Below are positions 44,757 to 53,793 of a DNA stretch of 64,000 nucleotides, piece by piece. Source of the stretch: Xanthomonas sp. XNM01 (GTDB taxonomy: Bacteria > Pseudomonadota > Gammaproteobacteria > Xanthomonadales > Xanthomonadaceae); NCBI RefSeq assembly GCF_014851915.1, contig NZ_JACVAP010000004.1, positions 124,001 to 188,000 of the forward strand. The letters are read 5' to 3'. The notes under the pieces are model-generated. The model was not told the DNA's origin. It did not search any database and saw only the letters and a program-made list of their open reading frames with translations. A program made the translations under genes and the position numbers. Each line of letters starts with the position of its first letter. Within the stretch, counting starts at the first letter, position 1.

Positions 44757-46672
44757 ACCCGCCTGCCGGCACCGCGCCGGGGCCTGCGACGACCGTGGAC
44801 GAACCCGACCAGGACTGGCTGCCGGCCGAGGCGCCGCTGGCGATGCCGGGACAATCCCTGCGCGAGGGCACGCTGCCCGCCGCCATTCCCGCGACCTCGC
44901 CGCGCGGCATCGGCTGGCGCCGCGCCTATGTGATCGGCGGCACCGCGGCGATGACCGCGGCCGCGGCGCTGGGCATGCTGCAGGTGCTGCGCGTGAACGG
45001 GATCAGCCTGCTGGACATGGTCCTGCTGGTGCTGTTCGTGGCGCTGTTCGCCTGGATCGCGATGTCCTGCCTGAGCGCGGTCGCCGGCTTCGTGCTGTCG
45101 CTGCGCGAGCGCCGGCATCCGCTGGGGATCGAGCGCGACGGCCCGCTGCCGACGCTGCGCGCCCGCACCGCGCTGCTGATGCCGACCTACCACGAGGATC
45201 CCGAGCGGATCATGGCCGGCCTGCAGGCGGTGTACGAATCGGTCGCCGCGACCGGCCAGCTGGCGCATTTCGATTTCTTCGTGCTCTCCGACAGCCGCCG
45301 CGAGGAGATCGCCGCGCAGGAGCGCGCGGTCTTCGCCGCGGTGCGCGAGCGGGTCGATGGCGCGGGCCGGCTGTTCTACCGCCGGCGGCGCGAGAACGGC
45401 GGGCGCAAGGCCGGCAACGTCGCCGAGTGGGTACAGCGCTTCGGCGCGGCCTATCCGCAGATGCTGGTGCTCGATGCCGACAGCCTGATGACCGGCGACA
45501 CGCTGGTGCGGCTGGCCGCGGCGATGGAGCGCAATCCCGGCGTCGGCCTGCTGCAGACCCTGCCGCGGGTGGTCAACGGCGCCAGCCTGTTCGCGCGCAT
45601 GCAGCAGTTCGGCGGGCGCGTGTACGGCCCGGTGATCGCGCGCGGCATCGCCTGGTGGCACGGCGCCGAGGGCAACTACTGGGGCCACAACGCGATGCTG
45701 CGCACCCGCGCCTTCGCCGACCACGCCGGCCTGCCGGCGCTGCCGGGGCGCAAGCCGTTCGGCGGCGACATCCTCAGCCACGACTTCGTCGAGGCCGCGC
45801 TGATGCGGCGCGGCGGCTGGGCGATCCACATGGTCCCCGACCTCGGCGGCAGCTACGAGGAAGGCCCGCCATCGCTGAGCGACCTGCTGGTCCGCGACCG
45901 CCGCTGGTGCCAGGGCAACCTGCAGCACGGCAAGGTGGTCGGCAGCGCCGGCCTGCACTGGATCAGCCGCATGCACATGGCGGTCGGCATCGGCCATTAC
46001 TTCACCGCGCCGATGTGGGCGATGCTGATGCTGGTCGGCCTGGCGATCCCGCTGTACAGCACCGACCTGACCTGGAACGGCTTCCAGCTGCCGGGCTTCT
46101 CGCCGCTGGCGTTCTGGCGCGAGAAGGACGCCGAGCGCGTGGCCTGGCTGTTCGCCGCGACCATGGGCGTGCTGTTCGCGCCGAAGATCCTCGGCTACCT
46201 GTCGATGCTGCTGGATCCGGCCGAACGCCGCGGCTGTGGCGGCGCCTTCCGGGCGCTGGTCGGCGTGCTGATCGAGAGCGTGCTGGCCGCGCTGATGGCG
46301 CCGGTGGTGATGTACCGCCAGTCGCGCGGTGTCGCTGAAGTGCTGGCCGGTCGCGATTCGGGCTGGGAGGCGCAGCAGCGCGACGACGGCAGCGTGCCGT
46401 TGTCCAGCCTGGTACGCAGCTATGCCGGGCTGAGCCTGTTCGGCCTGTTCATGGGCCTGCTGGCCTGGGCGGTCTCGCCTGGGCTGGCGTTGTGGATGCT
46501 GCCGGTGGTGTTGGGCATGGTGCTGGCGATCCCGACGGTGGCGATCACCTCGAGCCGTCGCGGTGGTCGCTGGCTGCGCCGGCACCGGATCTTCTGCATC
46601 CCCGAGGAACTCGACCCGCCTTGGGTGCTGCGTCGGGCCGCCGAACTGCGCCACCGCAACGACGTCGCTTGA
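44741..46672 (+). CDS. opgH: Glucans biosynthesis glucosyltransferase H
   Basis: The 643-residue inner-membrane glucosyltransferase makes the beta-1,2-linked backbone of osmoregulated periplasmic glucans from UDP-glucose. The cytoplasmic GT2 domain shows [48 protein letters not shown] and the catalytic [15 protein letters not shown] (Q-x-x-RW-type) motif, flanked by about eight transmembrane helices. GTG 44741 has GAGG spaced 6 bases upstream. The in-frame ATG 44753 overlaps the stop of a small upstream ORF and is the alternative start. No opgG lies next to it, unlike in Escherichia coli. Confidence 0.9.
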   Translation: MRSAMNPPAGTAPGPATTVDEPDQDWLPAEAPLAMPGQSLREGTLPAAIPATSPRGIGWRRAYVIGGTAAMTAAAALGMLQVLRVNGISLLDMVLLVLFVALFAWIAMSCLSAVAGFVLSLRERRHPLGIERDGPLPTLRARTALLMPTYHEDPERIMAGLQAVYESVAATGQLAHFDFFVLSDSRREEIAAQERAVFAAVRERVDGAGRLFYRRRRENGGRKAGNVAEWVQRFGAAYPQMLVLDADSLMTGDTLVRLAAAMERNPGVGLLQTLPRVVNGASLFARMQQFGGRVYGPVIARGIAWWHGAEGNYWGHNAMLRTRAFADHAGLPALPGRKPFGGDILSHDFVEAALMRRGGWAIHMVPDLGGSYEEGPPSLSDLLVRDRRWCQGNLQHGKVVGSAGLHWISRMHMAVGIGHYFTAPMWAMLMLVGLAIPLYSTDLTWNGFQLPGFSPLAFWREKDAERVAWLFAATMGVLFAPKILGYLSMLLDPAERRGCGGAFRALVGVLIESVLAALMAPVVMYRQSRGVAEVLAGRDSGWEAQQRDDGSVPLSSLVRSYAGLSLFGLFMGLLAWAVSPGLALWMLPVVLGMVLAIPTVAITSSRRGGRWLRRHRIFCIPEELDPPWVLRRAAELRHRNDVA

Positions 46673-46866
46673 TCATCGCGCCTGCTGCGCCGCCGGCAGC
46701 TGTCGGCGGCCGCGCCGTGTCCGCGCGCCGCGGCGGTGGGCCCGCTGCCGCCTTCGACCCGGGCTGCACCGACGCGTCCCGGCCTGGAGGCACGCCGGTG
46801 CCCGGCAGCGCTGTCCCGCGGGCGTCATCTGCTCCGGCTAGGCTGCGCCGCTCCAGGGGGTGTGCG

Positions 46867-47778
46867 ATGCGTGCGAAGTGGGTCGTGGTGATGACGATGC
46901 TGGGCGGTGCGCTGGCCGGATGCGGCCAGGCGCCGGCCCCGGAACCGATGCCGGTCGTCGAGGCGGACGCGCCGCCGATGCAGGCGCCGGCGATCCCCGA
47001 GGACGATGCCGGCCTGCAGGCGGCGGCCGACCAGGCGATGCGCGAGCAGCATCTGTTCGCGCCGGCCGGCGCGAACGCGGTGGAGTACTTCCTGGCCCTG
47101 CGCGAGCGTCCGGCCCACGCTGCGGCGGCCGGCACCGCCCTGGTCCAGCTGCAGCCGTACCTGATGCTGGGCATCGAGCGCAGCCTGCAGGACGGCGGCG
47201 CCAGCGAGGCCGGCCGCCTGGTCGACCTGCTCGCGCGCGCCGATCCGGCCGCGCCCGCGCTGCCGCGCCTGCGCCAGGCGGTGTCGACCCTGCTGGCCGA
47301 CCAGGCCCGGCAGGAGGCCGCGCTGACCGCGCAGGCCGCCGCCGCCCGGCCCGAGCCACGTCCGGCCGCGCCCGCGCCTGCGGCGCCGTCAGTGCAGGCT
47401 CCCTCGACGCCGGTGCCCGCGGTCGTCGCGGCGCCGGTCACGCCCGCGCCGGCCAGGGTGGAGACACCGCCTGCAGCGGCCACCGCCGTACCGACGGTCC
47501 CCGCTCCCGGCGCGCGGCGACAGCCACGCCTGCTGGCCGACGTGAGTCCGCGCTATCCACTGCCGGCCCTGCGCGGGCGCATCGAGGGCCAGGTCGAGCT
47601 GTCGTTCCGGGTGATGCCCGATGGCGCGGTCCGCGACGTGCGCGTGGTATCCGCCGATCCGGCCGGCCTGTTCGATGCCTCGGCGCTGGCCGTGGCCGCG
47701 CGCTGGCAGTTCGAGGCCACCGGCGAACAGCACACGATGCAGCGGGTGCTGCGCTACCGGCTGCCGGCCGGCAGCTGA
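46867..47778 (+). CDS. Lipoprotein with a C-terminal TonB domain
   Basis: The 303-residue protein has a lipobox LAGC (Cys19) after a short signal peptide. A helical region (about 40-150) and a long Ala/Pro-rich segment of about 75 residues (to roughly 220) follow. The C-terminal TonB-type module carries SPRYPLPALRGRIEGQVELS and RVMPDGAVRDVRVVSADPAG. AGGGGG precedes ATG 46867. TonB modules normally hang from a transmembrane helix and work with ExbB-ExbD, neither of which is present here; a lipid anchor makes an energy-transducing role doubtful. Function unknown. Confidence 0.78.
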   Translation: MRAKWVVVMTMLGGALAGCGQAPAPEPMPVVEADAPPMQAPAIPEDDAGLQAAADQAMREQHLFAPAGANAVEYFLALRERPAHAAAAGTALVQLQPYLMLGIERSLQDGGASEAGRLVDLLARADPAAPALPRLRQAVSTLLADQARQEAALTAQAAAARPEPRPAAPAPAAPSVQAPSTPVPAVVAAPVTPAPARVETPPAAATAVPTVPAPGARRQPRLLADVSPRYPLPALRGRIEGQVELSFRVMPDGAVRDVRVVSADPAGLFDASALAVAARWQFEATGEQHTMQRVLRYRLPAGS

Positions 47779-47859
47779 GGCCGGCGCGCTCCCGCGATGC
47801 GGACCCGCGCCCGGAGGCTGCGGGCATAATGCGGCGATTGCCCTTCCGCGGAACCCCCG

Positions 47860-48522
47860 ATGCTGCTGCAGACGCTCGAACAGGAAACCGGCCCGGCGCC
47901 GCAATGGACCGTGCTCTGGCTGCACGGTCTCGGCGCCGACGGCCACGACTTCGCGCCGCTGGTCCCCGAACTGGTGCGCCCGCACTGGCCGGCCCTGCGC
48001 TTCGTCTTTCCACATGCGCCGCAGCGGCCGATCACGATCAACGGCGGCATGCCGATGCGCGCCTGGTACGACATCGTGGCGATGGACTTCGCCGAGCGCG
48101 CCGACGCCGCTGGCGTGGACGAATCGGTCGCCCAGGTCGACGCGCTGATCGCGCGCGAGGCCGAGCGTGGCGTGCCGGCCTCGCGGGTGCTGCTGGCCGG
48201 CTTCTCCCAGGGCGGCGCGATCACCCTGGCCGCGGGGCTGCGCCGCAGCGAGCCGCTGGCCGGCCTGATCGCGCTGTCGACCTATCTGCCCGGCGGCGAT
48301 GCGGCCGCCTCGGCCCGGCATCCCAACGCGGTCGCGCAGCCGGTGTTCATGGCCCATGGCGATGGCGATCCGGTGGTGCCGCTGCGGTACGGCCAGGCCA
48401 GCGCGGCCGCGCTGGAGCGGGTCGGCCTGGAGGTCGACTGGCACCGCTATCCGATGGCCCACCAGGTCTGCGCCGAGGAGATCGCCGCCCTCGGCGACTG
48501 GCTCGAGCGGCGCCTGCGCTGA
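47860..48522 (+). CDS. Alpha/beta-hydrolase, carboxylesterase/phospholipase family
   Basis: The 220-residue cytoplasmic hydrolase belongs to the phospholipase/carboxylesterase (EstB, YpfH-like) family. It shows LHGLGADGHDF as oxyanion loop, the nucleophile Ser116 in GFSQGG, Asp170 in AHGDGDPVVP and His201 in YPMAHQVC, a complete catalytic triad. Natural substrates are short-chain esters or thioesters in characterised relatives; the one here is unknown. It lies just before algZ-algR (22 bases), so it may be co-transcribed with them. Confidence 0.88.
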   Translation: MLLQTLEQETGPAPQWTVLWLHGLGADGHDFAPLVPELVRPHWPALRFVFPHAPQRPITINGGMPMRAWYDIVAMDFAERADAAGVDESVAQVDALIAREAERGVPASRVLLAGFSQGGAITLAAGLRRSEPLAGLIALSTYLPGGDAAASARHPNAVAQPVFMAHGDGDPVVPLRYGQASAAALERVGLEVDWHRYPMAHQVCAEEIAALGDWLERRLR

Positions 48523-48544
48523 GCGCCGGCCCGGTGCAGCGGCG

Positions 48545-49591
48545 ATGAACGACCCGCGCGAGCACGTGCCCTGGCTGCCGGACCTGTGCCGGCTGCCGCG
48601 CCTGCTGGCGATGCTGGGCGCGGCCGAGCTGGTCGTGGTGGTGGTCGCGCTGGCCCCCGATGGCGTCCGCGACTGGAGCCCCGCGCGTTTCCTGTCCGCC
48701 AGCGGCTTCGCGCTGTGGCTCGCGCTGGCGGTGGCGGTGCTGCTGTGCAAGCTGCGCGTGCCGCTGTCGCGGCTGCCGCTGCGTTCCGGCGCGCTGGCCG
48801 CTGTCGGCCTGGCGGCGACGGTGGCGGCGCTGATGGCGGGCATCGTGCATGGCCTGTACGGCAGTCTCGGCAGCGAGGCGATGGGCGTGGGGTTCTGGCG
48901 CTTCACCCTGGGCGGCGCGGCGGTGACGGCGCTGATCGTGGCCCTGCTGCTGCGCTACTTCTACGTCAGCGACCGCTGGATGGCCCAGACCCGGGCCAAC
49001 GCCCGCGCCGAGGCCGATGCCCTGCAGGCGCGGATCCGGCCGCATTTCCTGTTCAACAGCATGAACCTGATCGCGAGCCTGCTGCCGCGCGACCCGGACA
49101 CCGCCGAGCGGGCGGTGCTGGACCTGTCCGACCTGTTCCGGGCCGCGCTGGGCGCCGGCGAGGCCGACTCGACCCTGGCCGCCGAATGCGAGCTGGCCAC
49201 CCAGTACCTGTCGATCGAGCGGCTGCGCCTGGGCGCGCGCCTGCAGGTGGAGTGGGACCGGCGCGAGCCGCTGCCGCTGGACCTGGCGATGCCGCGGCTG
49301 GTGCTGCAGCCGCTGGTCGAGAACGCCGTCCTGCACGGCATCTCGCGCCTGCCGGAGGGCGGCACGGTGCGGATCGCGCTGTGGTGCGAGGGACGCACGC
49401 TGCGGCTGCAGGTGCTCAATCCGGCCCCGGCGCCGGACACCGCACAGTCGCCTGCCTTCCAGCGCGGCGCCGGCCATGCCCAGCGCAGCATCGCCAATCG
49501 CCTGGCCTACCGCTTCGGCGCGGGCGCGCGGGTGACGTCGGCGTGGCGCGACGGCTACTATGCCTGCGACGTCACGCTGCCGTTGCCCTGA
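48545..49591 (+). CDS. algZ: LytS/AlgZ-type sensor histidine kinase
   Basis: The 348-residue membrane kinase has four to five N-terminal helices (about 20-140) and a His-kinase domain of the LytS class with the phosphorylation site RIRPHFLFNSMNLIASLL (His167). The ATP-binding part has PRLVLQPLVENAVLHGI but lacks the long G-box region of classical kinases, as is normal in this class. Its stop overlaps the start of the LytTR regulator gene by one base (TGATG). Gene order algZ-algR-hemC is the same as in Pseudomonas, where the pair controls twitching motility, alginate and virulence genes. Confidence 0.88.
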   Translation: MNDPREHVPWLPDLCRLPRLLAMLGAAELVVVVVALAPDGVRDWSPARFLSASGFALWLALAVAVLLCKLRVPLSRLPLRSGALAAVGLAATVAALMAGIVHGLYGSLGSEAMGVGFWRFTLGGAAVTALIVALLLRYFYVSDRWMAQTRANARAEADALQARIRPHFLFNSMNLIASLLPRDPDTAERAVLDLSDLFRAALGAGEADSTLAAECELATQYLSIERLRLGARLQVEWDRREPLPLDLAMPRLVLQPLVENAVLHGISRLPEGGTVRIALWCEGRTLRLQVLNPAPAPDTAQSPAFQRGAGHAQRSIANRLAYRFGAGARVTSAWRDGYYACDVTLPLP

Positions 49592-50328
49592 TGCCGCCCC
49601 TGACACTGGTCATCGCCGACGACGAACCGCTCGCCCGCGAGCGCCTGCGCCGCCTGCTCGCCGAGCAGCCCGACGTGGACGTGGTGGCCGAAGCCGAGAA
49701 CGGGCAGCAGGTGCTCGACCTGTGCGCCAGCCGGCAGCCGCATGCGGTGCTGCTGGACATCGCGATGCCCGGCATCGACGGGCTGGAGACCGCCCGCCGG
49801 CTGGCGGCGGCCGATCCGCCGACCGCGGTGGTGTTCTGCACGGCCTACGACGCCCACGCCCTGTCCGCCTTCGAGGCCGCCGCGCTGGACTACCTGGTCA
49901 AGCCGGTGCGGCCCGAGCGTCTGGCCGCCGCGCTGGAGCGGGTGCGGACCTTCCTCGCCGGCCGGCCGGCACCGGCCGCGGCCGCGCCCGGCGAGCGCCG
50001 CGGCCATCTGTGCGCGCGCCTGCGCGGCAGCCTGCGGCTGATCCCGCTGGAGGAGATCCGTTACCTGCAGGCCGAGGAGAAGTACGTGGTGGTCCACCAC
50101 ACCCGCGGCGAGGACCTGATCGAGGAATCGCTGAAGTCGCTCGAGGACGAGTTCGGCGACCGCTTCGTGCGCATCCACCGCAACTGCCTGGTCGCCCGCC
50201 AGGAACTGGTCGAACTGCGTCGCGGCACCGACGGCCACGTGCAGGCCGTGCTGCGGCACACGCCGCAGCCGCTGGAGGTCAGCCGCCGCTGCGTGCCCCA
50301 GCTGCGGCAGACGCTGCGCCATCTTTGA
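49591..50328 (+). CDS. algR: LytTR-family response regulator (AlgR-like)
   Basis: The 245-residue regulator has a receiver domain (1-120; LVIADDEPLARERL, phospho-acceptor Asp56 in LLDIAMPGIDG, Lys in LDYLVKPVRP) and a C-terminal LytTR DNA-binding domain (about 135-243). Visible in the latter are IPLEEIRYLQAEEKYVVVHH and RFVRIHRNCLVARQELVELR. It is translationally coupled to the kinase gene and lies 45 bases upstream of hemC. AlgR-type regulators bind direct repeats; none was searched for systematically here. Confidence 0.9.
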   Translation: MPPLTLVIADDEPLARERLRRLLAEQPDVDVVAEAENGQQVLDLCASRQPHAVLLDIAMPGIDGLETARRLAAADPPTAVVFCTAYDAHALSAFEAAALDYLVKPVRPERLAAALERVRTFLAGRPAPAAAAPGERRGHLCARLRGSLRLIPLEEIRYLQAEEKYVVVHHTRGEDLIEESLKSLEDEFGDRFVRIHRNCLVARQELVELRRGTDGHVQAVLRHTPQPLEVSRRCVPQLRQTLRHL

Positions 50329-50361
50329 TCTCGCGCAAGCCGCGCCGCCGCCGGCATCCGC

Positions 50362-50367
50362 GATAAT
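50362..50367 (+). promoter_or_regulatory. -10 element of hemC (leaderless type)
   Basis: GATAAT ends 6 bases before the hemC ATG at 50374, so the transcript would begin at the start codon. No -35 box stands at the normal distance. Confidence 0.5.
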
Positions 50368-50373
50368 GCGCGG

Positions 50374-51279
50374 ATGAAGACCCTGCGCATCGCCACCCGC
50401 AAGAGCCCGCTCGCCCTGTGGCAGAGCGAACACGTCGCCGCCCGCCTGCGGATCCTCCATCCCGGCCTGGAGGTCGTGCTGGTGCCGATGAGCACCCGTG
50501 GCGACGAGCAGCTGGACCGCTCGCTGGCCGCGATCGGCGGCAAGGGCCTGTTCCTGAAGGAGCTGGAACTGGCGATGCAGCGCGGCGACGCCGACTGCGC
50601 GGTGCACTCGCTCAAGGACGTGCCGATGGAGCTCGAGCCGGGCTTTGCGATGCCGGCCGTGCTCGAACGCGCCGACCCGGCCGACGCCTTCGTCAGCAAT
50701 CACCACGTCGGGGTGGAGACGCTGCCCGAGGGCGCCGTGGTCGGCACCTCCTCGCTGCGCCGGCAGGCGCTGCTGCGCGCGCTGCGCCCTGACCTGCAGC
50801 TGCGCGACCTGCGCGGCAACGTCAACACGCGGCTGGCCAAGCTCGATGCCGGCGAGTACGACGCCATCGTGCTGGCCTGCGCCGGCCTGCAGCGGCTGGG
50901 CATGGACCTGCGGATCCGCTCGCGCCTGCTGCCGCCGCTGTGGCTGCCGGCGCCGGCGCAGGCGGTGGTCGCGGTCGAGACCCGCGAGGGCGATGCCGCC
51001 ACCGCTGCGTTGATGGCGCCCCTGGAACATCCGCCGACCCGGATCCGGATCGAGGCCGAGCGCGCGCTCAACCGCGCGCTGCACGGCAGCTGCCACGTGC
51101 CGGTGGCCGCCTATGCGGAGCTGGACGGCACCCGCCTGCACCTGCAGGCCCTGGTCGGCTCGGCCACCGATGGCAGCCAGGTGCGTGCCGAGTCCGAAGG
51201 CCCGGCCGATGCGCCGCAGGCGCTCGGTCGCCATGTCGCGGCCGAACTGCTGGCCAAGGGCGCCGGACGGTTTCTGTAA
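50374..51279 (+). CDS. hemC: Porphobilinogen deaminase (hydroxymethylbilane synthase)
   Basis: The 301-residue enzyme joins four porphobilinogens to hydroxymethylbilane in haem synthesis. It shows [40 protein letters not shown] with the catalytic Asp, [16 protein letters not shown] and Cys240 in [11 protein letters not shown], which carries the dipyrromethane cofactor. Length is normal. It follows algR at 45 bases but has its own -10-like element directly before the ATG. Confidence 0.96.
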   Translation: MKTLRIATRKSPLALWQSEHVAARLRILHPGLEVVLVPMSTRGDEQLDRSLAAIGGKGLFLKELELAMQRGDADCAVHSLKDVPMELEPGFAMPAVLERADPADAFVSNHHVGVETLPEGAVVGTSSLRRQALLRALRPDLQLRDLRGNVNTRLAKLDAGEYDAIVLACAGLQRLGMDLRIRSRLLPPLWLPAPAQAVVAVETREGDAATAALMAPLEHPPTRIRIEAERALNRALHGSCHVPVAAYAELDGTRLHLQALVGSATDGSQVRAESEGPADAPQALGRHVAAELLAKGAGRFL

Positions 51280-51432
51280 CCGTACGGACGGCCGGCACGG
51301 ACGCATCGCCGGGGGCGGGACATCACGGCGCGTGGCGCGGCGACGGCGTCGAGACCGAAGACCGGCCCATGATTCGCGGCCGCCTGGGAGGAGTGATCCC
51401 GCGCCGCCCTCGTCACCGGCATCGCGAGGCGC

Positions 51433-51690
51433 TCACCCCGGAGCGCGCCGTCGCGTGAGCGCCAGCGCCAGCCGACACAGGATGATGGCGACCACCAGGC
51501 ACAGCAGGGCGATGGCCGCATAGACGAACTGCGCGCCGGCGTGGTGAGTGACCAGACCGTCGAAGTGATTCCCCTCGGCGGTGTAAGGCAGGCCGGCAAG
51601 CCACCACGCGTGGACGGCGATCGACACGCCGAGGGCAGCAGCGAGCAGGCTGCAGCCGCCGACCAGCACGGTCAGGAGCAGCCGCATCAT
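51433..51690 (-). CDS. Small hypothetical membrane protein
   Basis: The 85-residue protein would have two transmembrane helices (about 4-28 and 52-75, AAIALLCLVVAIILCRLALA) joined by a short polar loop with several His residues, and a basic C-terminus. The MM start at 51690 gives a clean N-terminal helix; an in-frame start at 51789 would add 33 polar residues. The ribosome-binding site is weak. I do not recognise a family, so the call rests on its hydrophobic profile. Confidence 0.45.
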   Translation of the reverse strand: MMRLLLTVLVGGCSLLAAALGVSIAVHAWWLAGLPYTAEGNHFDGLVTHHAGAQFVYAAIALLCLVVAIILCRLALALTRRRAPG

Positions 51691-52083
51691 CGTGTCGCGC
51701 CTGTCGGATCGGTGCGGATCATGTGTGGCCACATGCCCGATGGCGCTGAAGGTCGCGCCTGCGTGTCCGGTGCGCACGCGGGCCACCACGTGCCCGGCCT
51801 GCGATCACCCGTGTCGCCGGGCGGATGCAGCGCGGTCATGGGGCGGGGTACCTGGCGCACCCTGTCCGATGGGAGGCCTCCCGGGAGGAAGTCACTGCAG
51901 CGCCCTCGTGCGGATGCCCGGGAGCATCGCATCGCCATCGACCGTCCCGACCGCCCGCGGGGCGACCGCCAACGCGGAGGCATCGCACATGCGCTGGTTC
52001 CGTCGACGGCGTCGTCGGTCACCGCTGCCGGAAGGAATGGCGTGGGCACCATCGACACTGTCGCGCATCGAGACGGCATGGCC
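51691..52083. other. Non-coding stretch upstream of the small membrane protein gene
   Basis: About 390 bases in which I see no supported gene, repeat or clear promoter. Confidence 0.45.
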
Positions 52084-52851
52084 TCAACGGGCGATGGGCG
52101 TGGCCAGCAGCAGGCGGTGCTCGAGCGTGGAGCCGGCGAGCACCGACAGCGCCGCCAGCGGCCACAGCAGCCGGCCCAGGCCGGGCAGGGCGAAGGACAG
52201 CAGGGCCAGCAGCAGCGGCAGGCCGGCCAGCAGGCCCAGCACGATCCAGCGTGGGCGCATCGCCGGCAACGGTGCCGGGCGCCGGTCGTCGCGCCAGAAC
52301 AGGAGCAGCAGGCCGGCCAGCACCAGGACCAGCATCAGCAGCGATGGCGCAGGCGCGGTGGCCGGCATCGCCGCGCCCCAGGCCAGCGCGATCAGGGCGA
52401 ACAGCAGGGTCGCGCCGGCCAGCATCGCGGTGGCCAGCTGGACTGGCATCCGCAGCGGCGGCGAGGGCTGCAGCAACGCCGGCGGCGTGGCCGCCAGGGT
52501 CAGCACGCCGCCCATCGCGGTGGCCATCGCGGCTGCGCTGATCAGCATGGGGTCGGCATGGCTGCCGGTCTTCAGCGTCAGCAGGACCAGCGCGGCCAGC
52601 ATCGACAGCGCACCGAGGCCGAGGGCGCGCAGGCGCCACGGATTCGGCGCCGGCGTGCGCCACAGCAGCGGCAGCAGCGTCGCGCTCAGCAGCAGGCCGA
52701 GGCCGAGCCCGCTCACCTGCAGGCGCTGCACGTCCACCGTGCCGATGCGGCCGTGCAGCACGGCGGCGCTGATCGCCGTCCACAGCAGCAGCCCGCTGCC
52801 GGTGGTCGCGGCGGTCCACAGTGCAGGACGCAACAGGCCGTCGCGGCTCAC
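52084..52851 (-). CDS. Hypothetical multi-spanning membrane protein
   Basis: The 255-residue protein from GTG 52851 has seven to eight hydrophobic helices, with polar gaps only at about 60-75, 125-135 and 190-200. The opening (LWTAATTGSGLLLWTAISAA) and the end (STLEHRLLLATPIAR) faintly recall the DmsC anchor subunit of molybdenum reductases, but the His and other residues that would confirm it were not found, and no dmsA/B genes are nearby. Its start has no good Shine-Dalgarno sequence. I treat it as a membrane protein of unknown function. Confidence 0.6.
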   Translation of the reverse strand: MSRDGLLRPALWTAATTGSGLLLWTAISAAVLHGRIGTVDVQRLQVSGLGLGLLLSATLLPLLWRTPAPNPWRLRALGLGALSMLAALVLLTLKTGSHADPMLISAAAMATAMGGVLTLAATPPALLQPSPPLRMPVQLATAMLAGATLLFALIALAWGAAMPATAPAPSLLMLVLVLAGLLLLFWRDDRRPAPLPAMRPRWIVLGLLAGLPLLLALLSFALPGLGRLLWPLAALSVLAGSTLEHRLLLATPIAR

Positions 52852-53054
52852 GGCCGGTCACCGCTTATGCGGCGTGGCATGCGACGACCGGCATGGCCGA
52901 TCTCCGGCGCATGTGCAGGCCGGCAGGAAATGGGTGGGTGCATCGTGTCCCCGCTGGTGCGGCGGTACGCGACCGCCTCGGTTCCCCTGAGCGCAGAGTC
53001 TGCCATCGGCATCGGCGGGTGCGCTTGCCGCCGGTCGGCGCTGGCGTGCGCCGG

Positions 53055-53690
53055 TCAGGGCGGGTCGATGCGGATCGCCGGATCGTCGAAGCGCGCGTAG
53101 CGCAGGGTCATCGCGTAGTCGCCCTGCGGGCCGGTGCCGCGGGTGACGATCTGCAGCGGCAGGCCGCGCGCATCGACCCAGTAGTCGAACGCGAGCGGCT
53201 GCGGATCGCCATGCTGCACGCGATAGCGGCGCGCGGGCCGGCCGTCGACCAGGTCCGCACCGCGATCCTCCACCTGCAGCGCATCGCCGAGGCTGCCCAG
53301 CCGCATCGGGTCGCGCCATTCGGCCAGCACGCCCGGTTCCAGCGGCACCTGCCGGGTGTGTCCGCCCGCGCTCAGGTACAGCGTGTCGCCGACCACCACC
53401 TGGGTGCCGGCCGGCAGGACGATCCGGTAGCGGTCCGGCGCGACGAACTCCAGCCGCTGTTCGATCGCGCGTGCGCCTTCCATCCGCATCGTCGCCTCGA
53501 AGCTGCGCGCGGCGAGGAAGCGTCCCATCGACGCGCGGACTTCGCTGGCGGGGTCGGCCGGCGCGGCAGGCAGCGCATCGGCGGCGGGAATCGTGCTGGC
53601 GGCCGGCGACGCGGGCGGTGCCGGGTCGGCGCAGGCGGCCAGCAGGAGGACCAGCGCGAAGGACAGCGGTCGGACGGGGAACGGGCGCAT
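53055..53690 (-). CDS. Putative lipoprotein, unknown function
   Basis: The 211-residue protein has a signal peptide with lipobox LLLAAC (about residue 20). A Pro/Ala linker follows, then a region of about 150 residues (RASMGRFLAARSFEATMRME, LEFVAPDRYRIVLPAGTQVV, LAFDYWVDARGLPLQIVTRG) whose alternating strand pattern resembles the LolA/LppX-like lipid-carrier fold. This would place it on the periplasmic face of a membrane. The resemblance is by pattern only. It is divergent from the WYL regulator gene. Confidence 0.68.
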   Translation of the reverse strand: MRPFPVRPLSFALVLLLAACADPAPPASPAASTIPAADALPAAPADPASEVRASMGRFLAARSFEATMRMEGARAIEQRLEFVAPDRYRIVLPAGTQVVVGDTLYLSAGGHTRQVPLEPGVLAEWRDPMRLGSLGDALQVEDRGADLVDGRPARRYRVQHGDPQPLAFDYWVDARGLPLQIVTRGTGPQGDYAMTLRYARFDDPAIRIDPP

Positions 53691-53781
53691 GGCGGCGACG
53701 GACGGAGGCGGGCCGCCCACGATACCGTCACGCCCGCAGGAGCGGATGACCGGCGGATGCACCGCGTACCGGCAACCGCGC

Positions 53782-53787
53782 CATAAT
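53782..53787 (+). promoter_or_regulatory. -10 element of the WYL regulator gene (leaderless type)
   Basis: CATAAT ends 6 bases before ATG 53794, placing +1 at the start codon. Confidence 0.45.
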
Positions 53788-53793
53788 CGGCGC

